Positions 33,855-40,764 of a stretch of 40,764 nt of DNA are shown here, in pieces. Under the pieces are notes generated by a model, which had not been told where the DNA came from, did not search any database, and saw nothing but the letters and a program-made list of their open reading frames with translations. Made by a program: the position numbers and the translations under genes. The number at the start of each line of letters is the position of its first letter. Position 1 is the stretch's first letter. The stretch is from an uncultured Paludibacter sp. (GTDB lineage: Bacteria; Bacteroidota; Bacteroidia; Bacteroidales; Paludibacteraceae): the NCBI GenBank assembly GCA_937927845.1, contig CALFXE010000270.1, forward strand, positions 1 through 40,764, read 5' to 3'.

Positions 33855-35561
33855 TTACCATCCTGCATTTTGTACTAAGCCCTTTCTATATTCCGAATCC
33901 GGTATAGGACCATAAATCATATAATTATCGAACACACGCGATTCTACTTCAAAGGAGGTTAGTCCTCCGTCTTGCGTACCTCTTGCTCTTTCTTTCATCA
34001 GAGTTGTATCTGCCCACCGACGGATATCCCAGAATCTAAAACCTTCAAATGATAGTTCGATACGTCGTTCGGATCGAACCAACTTACGCATATCTTCTTT
34101 AGTATTGACGGTGCCAATATAATTATCCGTTGCAATACCGGCAGTTTCTCTGAACTTAGCTATGACCTCACGCGCCGAATAGGCATGTGTACCTTTTCCG
34201 TCGGGTCCCCACGCTTCGTTGGCAGCTTCGGCATAAATCATAAATGCTTCCGTATACCGCATCAGTGTGGCAAATCGACGTTGAGAAATTAAGTTACCGG
34301 GAGTTAGGTTCACATTAGCGTTCATATGTTTCTTTAAGTAATAACCGGTACGGGTAGAAGCTCCTGCCAGCATATTGATACCGTCTTTTGCACCATTCAC
34401 CGTATTAATTACCGTATTCTTCAGACTTGCACCATTGGTGATTACATACTTTGCCAAGCGAGGATCGCGATTAGCATAAGGTGCAGCCGGATCGTAAGTT
34501 ATCGGATTTGTGCTGAGAGGCATACCGTCTACAGTTGGAAATTCGTCTACGAAGTTTTGAGTAGGATTAACTCTACCATTTCCAAACAAAGAAGGTGGGA
34601 AATTGTCGGTTTCGAGCGAACGTGCATTTGAATAATCCTTACGCCAAAGTATATCGGCATTATTCTCATTGAGGTAGAACTCCAAACGAGTATTCTTTAC
34701 ATTAGCAAGCCCTCCGAAAGCATCTATGATCTCAGCTGCTGCATCGGCTGCCTTTTCCCACTTTACCACATCATTGGTCGGATTGAAAGCAGGACTTGCC
34801 GCATGAAGCAGGGTGCGCGCTTTAAGCATTTGTGCAGCACGTTTGCTGATTCTATTGGAGAACCGACTTCCATATACTGCATCTTTTGTGCCTTTATCAG
34901 GGTCTGCTCCGGGAGCATCCGACCAGGTATCCGGCAGTTCACTGATAGCTTCGTCCAAATCGTTTACAATCTGATTGACACAATCTTCGTAACTATCTCT
35001 GCCCATGGCTTTCCAATCATCATTGATAGTTACTGCTGTATTTGTGATGGGGAAGCCAAGCAGGTTACCCGACTCATCGTAGCCCGAATGTACCTGCAAC
35101 AACCTAAATTCATAGAAGGCACGCAAAGCATAGGCTTCTGCCCTTAAGCGTTTGCGGAAATGTTCATTTTTCCATTCACTCATAGGCGACCAATTCACAC
35201 GGTCAACAATATTCAAAAAGAGATTGGTATACGCAATATTGGTATATGAACCACCCCATACATTGAAGGGATTGTTGGTCGATTTCCACTCGCCGTTGGT
35301 AGCCAAGCGGTAGTTGTTCGAGTTGTCGTTCGAGACGGCATCGTCGGTTGCTACTTCCGAAAAACCGGTGGAGTTCGGGATATTCGAATAGGCATTCAGC
35401 AGTACTCCTTCCGCCATCGATGGGTCTCTTATAATTTCATCCTCTGTATATATATTGTCCTTATCGGGAGTCAAAAAATCATCACAGCCCGTAGTTATCA
35501 ACAATGACAAGGCAAGTATAGAAGAGAAGATTGCTGTGTTAGTAACGTTAAATCGTTTCAT
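33855..35561 (-). CDS. SusD/RagB-family glycan-binding lipoprotein (second pair)
   Basis: This 568-residue SusD homolog has a lipobox T-T-G-C (Cys26) followed by D-D-F-L-T-P, the usual N-terminal segment after acylation. Family hallmarks include R-A-E-A-Y-A-L-R-A-F-Y-E-F-R-L in the TPR region, M-R-Y-T-E-A-F-M-I-Y-A-E-A-A-N-E, and the C-terminal R-R-I-E-L-S-F-E-G-F-R-F-W-D-I-R-R-W. SusD forms a lid over the SusC channel and captures oligosaccharides. It starts 17 bp after the SusC gene at 35579, making a canonical pair. Confidence 0.95.
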   Translation of the reverse strand: MKRFNVTNTAIFSSILALSLLITTGCDDFLTPDKDNIYTEDEIIRDPSMAEGVLLNAYSNIPNSTGFSEVATDDAVSNDNSNNYRLATNGEWKSTNNPFNVWGGSYTNIAYTNLFLNIVDRVNWSPMSEWKNEHFRKRLRAEAYALRAFYEFRLLQVHSGYDESGNLLGFPITNTAVTINDDWKAMGRDSYEDCVNQIVNDLDEAISELPDTWSDAPGADPDKGTKDAVYGSRFSNRISKRAAQMLKARTLLHAASPAFNPTNDVVKWEKAADAAAEIIDAFGGLANVKNTRLEFYLNENNADILWRKDYSNARSLETDNFPPSLFGNGRVNPTQNFVDEFPTVDGMPLSTNPITYDPAAPYANRDPRLAKYVITNGASLKNTVINTVNGAKDGINMLAGASTRTGYYLKKHMNANVNLTPGNLISQRRFATLMRYTEAFMIYAEAANEAWGPDGKGTHAYSAREVIAKFRETAGIATDNYIGTVNTKEDMRKLVRSERRIELSFEGFRFWDIRRWADTTLMKERARGTQDGGLTSFEVESRVFDNYMIYGPIPDSEYRKGLVQNAGW

Positions 35562-35578
35562 AATTTTCCATTTAAAAA

Positions 35579-38500
35579 TTAGAAGCTTGCTTTTAAGCCA
35601 AAATCATACATCCGCAACTGAGGAGAATTACCCACATTCAAAGTGGCATATTTATCCTTCGAGAGCGTAATTAAATTATCGATACGTGCGTAAATCGTAC
35701 ATTTCTTTATCACATTATTGGGTAGAATGGATTGTGGCAAATTGTACGAAAGCTGCACGGCAGGAATACTGAAATAATCCCGTGAAGTTAACCAGTAGGT
35801 TGAATTTCTGAAATTATTGGAATTATTCTTAGTAGTTAACCGCGGATAGGTAGCCGTGGCTCTCGTATCTATACCTAAAGCAGGATCGTATGCCCAACGA
35901 TTTACCAAATGCGTAGGATATTTCATTTCTCCGTACACCCAACTGTAAGAGTTATTCTGGAATCTGGTATACCCCGTTTCGGCAGCAGCAAACACAAATA
36001 AGCTGAGGTCTTTGTAATCTAAATTAATTCTCAATCCGTAATTGAAGCGTGGTTGACTATTCCCTATTGCTTGTATATCGTTCTCGTCGATAATCTTATC
36101 GCCATTCTTATCTTCGTACTTGATATCACCTGCATTCACAGCTCCAAAGCTTGGTTTGGGTATGGTTACATCTGCCGGATCATTGATTAAATCTATCTCA
36201 TCCTGTGTATATAATCCAAGTGCTACCAAGCCCCACATGGCATCATTGTCTTTCCCTTGACGTTGTCTGTATTCCAATCCGGGACCATAATCCAATTCAT
36301 CAATCAATACCCTCTTAGGTACCAAGTGAATGAAGTTAAAATCAACACCCAATTTAAAGTCACCCCATTGTTTTGAATACCGCACATCGGCTTCTACCCC
36401 TTGTTGAACACGCTTTGCATAGTTTTCAAATGCGACGAAATTATTGCCTCCCATAAATTGAGGATAGGTATTAGTCAACTTTTGAATTTCGTTGAAACGC
36501 GTACTGTTGAAATAATTGACTTCTACAAATAAAGATTTATTCAACACCGCCGTTTCGATACCTACATTCAATTCATTGCGCTGTACCCACGAGATATTTG
36601 GGTTACCGGTTTGCACTGTCAAGTAGCTGTTCTGTCCGATACCATCGCCATAATTATAGTTTCCACCTATGTTATAAACATTTTGATACAAGTAATAATC
36701 TGCTAAGGCATCGTCTAAGTCTGTTTTGGTATTTCCGTAAGATGCTTTCACTTTCAGATAATCAATTGGGTCAACATCCGCCATAAAGTCTTCTTCGGAA
36801 GCTATCCAGCCAAGTCCTACAGCCGGAGAATATCCCCACCTGTTTTCTTTGGTAAAACGAGGCGATCCAACCATTAAACCATCTACTTCAACTACATAGC
36901 GATTATTGTATGCATAGTTGGCACGAAAACCGAAGTTGATGGCTTTTTCAGTGTACATGGACAGGTTCTGCTTATAAGTAGATAGCAAAGACATAACTGT
37001 TACATCCAATGCATGTACATTATCCCATGTATTGGAATAATTCAAGGTGTTCGACCAACCTAATCGACGGTAGAAGTTAACACCACCGATGCTTTGCGAA
37101 CCTACGAAGTTATTCACCCCGACTGCCTTAATGGAGATACTATCGTCCACATTATTAAAGGTGGGTTCATACACTGCATAGCTATTGTTTTGAGCAATAC
37201 GGTAGGCATTGTAGTTATCGTAACCGAAATAGCTCTTAAAGGTCAATCCTTTCCATACACGCGCTAAGTCGATATCGATTCCGATATTGATTTCCGAGTT
37301 TCTATCGATGGTATTATTATATCCGCCTAACAACAAATCACCATATATATTTTGTGTAAACAGCGAAGTACCTCCAATCAGGTAGGCATTGTCGATTACC
37401 GATTTTTGAGCATAGGCATCTTCAATCAGCTTTTGGTCGGCTGCCACTACCCTATCGATGGGAATAAGGAAAGGATAGGCATTCGGACGTTCCGAAGTTG
37501 CCAAGTTCCAAAAATTCTGATTCACATAATTGGCACCGTGGTAGGCGTTAAAATACGCCAAAGCACCTACATTTACTTTGATATAGTCGTTTACCTGCAC
37601 ATCGATTGCACCACGCACGTTAAAGCGATTGGTAGTTTGATTATCAGACTCACCCAAGGTCAGCACAGAATTAGTATTATACCATCCGAAGTTCAGGTAA
37701 TAACGGGCAGTTTGATTTCCACCACTAAACTCAGCATTCAAGCGGTGTTGCGGTTTTACCTTTGAAAGGAAGGTATTATTAAAATACTGCTGATTGGGGT
37801 AGCGAATAGGGTCTATGCCATCTTTCGTATTTTGTATTTCCTCGTCGGAATACTTAGCCGGCAATCCGTCATTTCTCAGGGCTTCGTTGTACAGAAACAT
37901 ATATTCCGCAGCATCCAAATATTGAGGATAGCCCAATGAATATCCTGCCGATCCTTCGTACTTAATATTGATTTGACGCTTCAAGGCTTCTCCACGTCGT
38001 GTCTTAATCATCAACACACCTGCATCGGAAAGCGAGCCGTACAATAGCCGTGAAGTTACGTCTTTCAATAAGGTGATAGATTCTATTTCGGTAGAGTTCA
38101 TCAAGTCGCTCAATGCCGATACGGAAGAACTCCCGTCGCGCACCAAGCCGTCGATGACAATGGTACTTCCGGTACCTCGAATATTTCCCGAACCGAGCAA
38201 TCCGAAACCTTCCGATTTCAGTAGCAATGAATAGTTCCATGCCGAATATCGATCTTCAAGATCTTTCACATTGATTTCGGTAACAGCACCTGTTACCCTT
38301 CGTTTAGTTAACTCGCCGAAAGATACCTGCACCTTGTCTTTTTCACCTAAATGAAAGCCTGCTTGAAGCATTCGAATCTTTTGATTGGCAGCATCCGAGG
38401 CTTTTACTATTCTGTTTTCGTAGCTTGTAGCTTCAATCAATATATTACCATCTGCCTCCGACTCGATGGTAAATTGCCCTTGCTGGTTACTCAAGGTAGT

Positions 38501-38677
38501 TGCTTTACCTTCCTGAGCAAAGATAGCAGCGTTTGTTACCGGATTACCTTCCATATCGACAATACTTGCCGTCACTTTGATAAGTTGTTTGGAAGCCCTT
38601 TTCTGTGCCTGTATGGCAACAAGGGGTAGCAACAAGCCGGTTAGTAAGCCTACTAATATTAATTTGGATTTATACAT
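35579..38677 (-). CDS. SusC/RagA-family TonB-dependent outer-membrane transporter (second pair)
   Basis: This 1032-residue receptor has a signal peptide (about 1-24), a carboxypeptidase regulatory-like domain (about 34-107), a plug domain (about 115-230) and a C-terminal beta-barrel ending in L-K-A-S-F with a terminal Phe. The plug reads S-T-I-V-I-D-G-L, then E-S-I-T-L-L-K-D-V-T-S-R-L-L-Y-G-S. This departs from the common SusC pattern (LKDASA..YGSRGANGVI), so the receptor belongs to a divergent SusC group. It imports oligosaccharides into the periplasm with TonB-ExbBD energy. It is paired with the SusD at 33855, with a 17-bp gap. Confidence 0.95.
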   Translation of the reverse strand: MYKSKLILVGLLTGLLLPLVAIQAQKRASKQLIKVTASIVDMEGNPVTNAAIFAQEGKATTLSNQQGQFTIESEADGNILIEATSYENRIVKASDAANQKIRMLQAGFHLGEKDKVQVSFGELTKRRVTGAVTEINVKDLEDRYSAWNYSLLLKSEGFGLLGSGNIRGTGSTIVIDGLVRDGSSSVSALSDLMNSTEIESITLLKDVTSRLLYGSLSDAGVLMIKTRRGEALKRQINIKYEGSAGYSLGYPQYLDAAEYMFLYNEALRNDGLPAKYSDEEIQNTKDGIDPIRYPNQQYFNNTFLSKVKPQHRLNAEFSGGNQTARYYLNFGWYNTNSVLTLGESDNQTTNRFNVRGAIDVQVNDYIKVNVGALAYFNAYHGANYVNQNFWNLATSERPNAYPFLIPIDRVVAADQKLIEDAYAQKSVIDNAYLIGGTSLFTQNIYGDLLLGGYNNTIDRNSEINIGIDIDLARVWKGLTFKSYFGYDNYNAYRIAQNNSYAVYEPTFNNVDDSISIKAVGVNNFVGSQSIGGVNFYRRLGWSNTLNYSNTWDNVHALDVTVMSLLSTYKQNLSMYTEKAINFGFRANYAYNNRYVVEVDGLMVGSPRFTKENRWGYSPAVGLGWIASEEDFMADVDPIDYLKVKASYGNTKTDLDDALADYYLYQNVYNIGGNYNYGDGIGQNSYLTVQTGNPNISWVQRNELNVGIETAVLNKSLFVEVNYFNSTRFNEIQKLTNTYPQFMGGNNFVAFENYAKRVQQGVEADVRYSKQWGDFKLGVDFNFIHLVPKRVLIDELDYGPGLEYRQRQGKDNDAMWGLVALGLYTQDEIDLINDPADVTIPKPSFGAVNAGDIKYEDKNGDKIIDENDIQAIGNSQPRFNYGLRINLDYKDLSLFVFAAAETGYTRFQNNSYSWVYGEMKYPTHLVNRWAYDPALGIDTRATATYPRLTTKNNSNNFRNSTYWLTSRDYFSIPAVQLSYNLPQSILPNNVIKKCTIYARIDNLITLSKDKYATLNVGNSPQLRMYDFGLKASF

Positions 38678-38706
38678 ATCTTAAATTCTTTACGTAATGA
38701 TTAATA

Positions 38707-40596
38707 TTACTCCCAACCGGGATTTTGCTTGAATCCTTCGTATTGGTTTACATCATTCCTGTTAAAAGGAAGCCAATAATGTTTTTCTTCAAAGATACCT
38801 TCGAACAATACTTCTTTTCTGAAGTAAGTATGGTTTTTATCAAAAATCAACTTGTAGCGGATTTTATGCTCAGGCAAATGAGCCACATACCATCTACGCA
38901 GGTCGAACCAGCGATGACCTTCATACGCTAACTCTACCGAACGTTCGTTACGAATGCGCTCTCTAAACAATTCTTTGGTAGCCGTATATTGAGGCAACAC
39001 ATCGGGAAGGGATTCATTTCCGTAGGTAAACAACTCCACAGGTTTGGTAATATCCTCTCCTACCGGTAATTTCACCCTTCTACGAATGGTATTAATAGCA
39101 TCTTCAGCAGTCAATGGTGCAAAAGGAGGTACTCCCTTAGGTCCGTACAATTCATTTACGGCTTCGGCATAGTTCAGATATATCTCTGCCAACCGGATAA
39201 ATGGAATTTGGAAACGGTACTGTGCCCATTTTTGATCCTTATTATTTACTCCATAAGGAATGTACTTGCGGATTAGGAAACCTGTAATAGAACCTGAGGT
39301 AGTTCCGGGGTCCATGTCCAAGCCTGCGCCCGAAGCACTGGTACCTCCGGCAGAATACAATTGAATGTAGGCAGCAGCATTATTATCCTTTTCCACCCAT
39401 TTCACCCCATCCACCAAGATAGTGGTTAAGAGGCGTGGATCTCTGTGTGCCCAAGGGTTCAACGGATCGTAGTCGGGAGCCGGTGCATCGTTGATGTCGT
39501 AGCCGGTAGCGGTTTCGTACAAATCGACCATGTTTGCTGTAGCAGAGGTAACTACCCCATTACCGCCAAAGCGTTGACTGTTGTGGATACGTCCCATAGC
39601 ATTATCGATTTGTGTAGGTCCGGTGCCTGACTTTTGGCGCGACCATATCAATTCTTTGGTCCAGATGGTATTACTACCTGCTTTGTTACTTGCAAAGTTT
39701 TCTAAATATTGGCTCCATGGCACCAACTCATACACTCCTTGATTAGCTAATTCTATCACCTCCCACGAAACCTTTGCTGCCTTTTCGAGCAACTCATGAT
39801 CGTATTCGGCAGTACCGGTACGCATTTTTGTAGCGAGCGGACTGGCTGCATAGAGGTAAGCACGGGATGCTACTGCCAAAGCAGCACCTTTGGTCACACG
39901 TCCGACAGCCGAATTCAGAGCAATTGCCCCTTGAGCGGTTTCGTTCCAATCGGCAGGCAAACAAGCAGCAGCACTGTCCATATCCTGAATCACCCGCATC
40001 AAGGTTTCATGATAGCTTAGGCGAGGCAAATGCATATCGTCATCCGCCTTGAGGTAGGTGTCTATATAAGGTAATCCACCCCAGCTACGTGCTATTTCAA
40101 AATGATTCCATGCGCGGAAGAAGTAGAGTTGTCCGCGAATCAACTTACGTTCTTCATCGGTGGCATCAATCAATAAATCATAGAAATGCAAACCCATATT
40201 TGCCCGGCGGATATTATACCATCCTCCTGTCCAAATACCCGAACGCTTATCCTTATCAATACTTTCATCGTGTTGATTAAAGATATTCTGATGATAGTTT
40301 TGCCATACCCACCAATAGTTACCATGAGGGATATTATAGGTAACAGGGAAGTTCTTATTGCATCCCACATCATCTCCCAGATCCAAACTTCCGGTAAGAG
40401 CCTGCGTGTAATGTATCAAACGCTGATCTCCGTAGAAGAGGTCAACAAAACCTTGAAATTTACTGTAATTTCCAAATACCTGTTCTTCTGTTAAATCAGA
40501 ATCAGGTGTCTTATCCAAATAATCTTCACAGGCATAAAAGGTAAGGAAGATTACCGAACATAAAATACTACTAAGTATCGTTTTAAACTGTCTCAT
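38707..40596 (-). CDS. SusD/RagB-family glycan-binding lipoprotein (first pair)
   Basis: The open frame extends to 40629, but that would overlap the stop of the preceding SusC gene. The ATG at 40596 gives M-R-Q-F-K-T-I-L and a proper lipoprotein signal, with F-Y-A-C (Cys23) followed by E-D-Y-L-D-K-T-P, so this start is chosen (629 residues). Family features include F-F-R-A-W-N-H-F-E-I in the TPR region, L-A-E-I-Y-L-N-Y-A-E-A-V-N-E, and N-E-R-S-V-E-L-A-Y-E-G-H-R-W-F-D-L-R-R-W near the end. It is longer than its partner at 33855 and clearly not a close copy, so the two pairs may bind different parts of the glycan. Confidence 0.95.
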   Translation of the reverse strand: MRQFKTILSSILCSVIFLTFYACEDYLDKTPDSDLTEEQVFGNYSKFQGFVDLFYGDQRLIHYTQALTGSLDLGDDVGCNKNFPVTYNIPHGNYWWVWQNYHQNIFNQHDESIDKDKRSGIWTGGWYNIRRANMGLHFYDLLIDATDEERKLIRGQLYFFRAWNHFEIARSWGGLPYIDTYLKADDDMHLPRLSYHETLMRVIQDMDSAAACLPADWNETAQGAIALNSAVGRVTKGAALAVASRAYLYAASPLATKMRTGTAEYDHELLEKAAKVSWEVIELANQGVYELVPWSQYLENFASNKAGSNTIWTKELIWSRQKSGTGPTQIDNAMGRIHNSQRFGGNGVVTSATANMVDLYETATGYDINDAPAPDYDPLNPWAHRDPRLLTTILVDGVKWVEKDNNAAAYIQLYSAGGTSASGAGLDMDPGTTSGSITGFLIRKYIPYGVNNKDQKWAQYRFQIPFIRLAEIYLNYAEAVNELYGPKGVPPFAPLTAEDAINTIRRRVKLPVGEDITKPVELFTYGNESLPDVLPQYTATKELFRERIRNERSVELAYEGHRWFDLRRWYVAHLPEHKIRYKLIFDKNHTYFRKEVLFEGIFEEKHYWLPFNRNDVNQYEGFKQNPGWE

Positions 40597-40618
40597 ATCG
40601 ATTCGATTTAATAAGCTG

Positions 40619-40764
40619 TTAGAACACAATATTTAATCCGGCATTTACTGTTTTCGTCATCGGGTACTTCACGGCATGATCGTGGGTATTTCGGATACCA
40701 CCTGTTTCCCTATCTTCATTCAGATGAGAGAAAAGCCATAGATTGTATCCGTTGACATAAAGAC
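40619..40764 (-). CDS. SusC/RagA-family receptor, C-terminal end only (first pair)
   Basis: Only the last 48 codons are in the window. Read on the - strand from the edge they give L-Y-V-N-G-Y-N-L-W-L-F-S, later N-T-H-D-H-A-V-K-Y-P, and end N-A-G-L-N-I-V-F before the TAA at 40619-40621. The motif of a late barrel strand with N-L-W-L-F-S, then Y-P, and a terminal aromatic residue is typical of SusC C-termini. The SusD start at 40596 follows 22 bp later, giving a canonical SusC-SusD order. The rest of the gene lies outside the window. Confidence 0.85.
   Translation of the reverse strand, partial: LYVNGYNLWLFSHLNEDRETGGIRNTHDHAVKYPMTKTVNAGLNIVF

Noticed and set aside
37352..37765. 137-codon open frame on the + strand inside the SusC gene
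   Set aside because: It lies fully antisense to a clear SusC barrel region; the composition is what the reverse reading of that gene gives.
40597..40629. Upstream start for the SusD gene at 38707
   Set aside because: It would overlap the SusC stop codon and put extra polar residues before a standard lipoprotein signal.
11301..40764. Insertion sequences, integrases or attachment sites that would mark the locus as mobile
   Set aside because: No transposase or integrase gene and no long terminal repeats were seen in the window.

Overview
The window looks like a chromosomal segment of an anaerobic Bacteroidota, most likely order Bacteroidales. The evidence is RNA polymerase subunits with Bacteroidales-type sequence, AT-rich intergenic DNA with almost no Shine-Dalgarno signals, tandem SusC/SusD pairs, and many secreted proteins with C-terminal sorting domains of the type IX secretion system (T9SS). 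A T9SS-bearing Bacteroidales such as a Paludibacter/Dysgonomonas relative would fit, but genus is inference only.

Region 1 (1-11.36 kb, + strand) is the conserved transcription/translation cluster: partial tRNA-Trp, secE, nusG, rplK, rplA, rplJ, rplL, rpoB, rpoC. A hairpin sits between rplL and rpoB, and a 15-bp perfect hairpin closes the cluster after rpoC.

Region 2 (11.44-40.76 kb, all on the - strand, running toward rpoC) is one large glycan-utilization locus of at least 18 genes. In transcription order it reads: the 3' end of a SusC receptor, SusD, a second SusC, a second SusD, a DUF1735/DUF5627-like surface lipoprotein, an agarase-like glycoside hydrolase, three secreted calcineurin-like phosphoesterases, four small secreted proteins of unknown function, a modular esterase, a GH127-type protein, a DUF4838 protein, a serine-type sulfatase and a GH49-like beta-helix protein. 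The locus continues beyond the right edge, so its promoter and regulator are not visible.

The most unusual content is in 19.5-30.6 kb. Eight consecutive genes each carry one copy of the same roughly 170-190-residue module, which opens with a D-[IV]-[ND]-F-T-[RK]-D motif and closes with a strand resembling L-R-L-x-G-x-x-x-N-[LV]-H-[VI]-[YF]. I do not recognise this module. It is N-terminal to phosphoesterase domains in three proteins, C-terminal to an esterase in one, and alone (signal peptide, module, T9SS tail) in four. It may be a new carbohydrate-binding or adhesion module, or an uncharacterised enzyme, that expanded by tandem duplication. One phosphoesterase copy has lost the catalytic His of its GNHD motif (GNRD), and another lacks the T9SS tail.

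The gaps between the accessory genes hold several repeat types: palindromes, short tandem repeats, hairpins and a composite element present twice. These gaps are found only in the distal half of the locus; the proximal genes are tightly packed.
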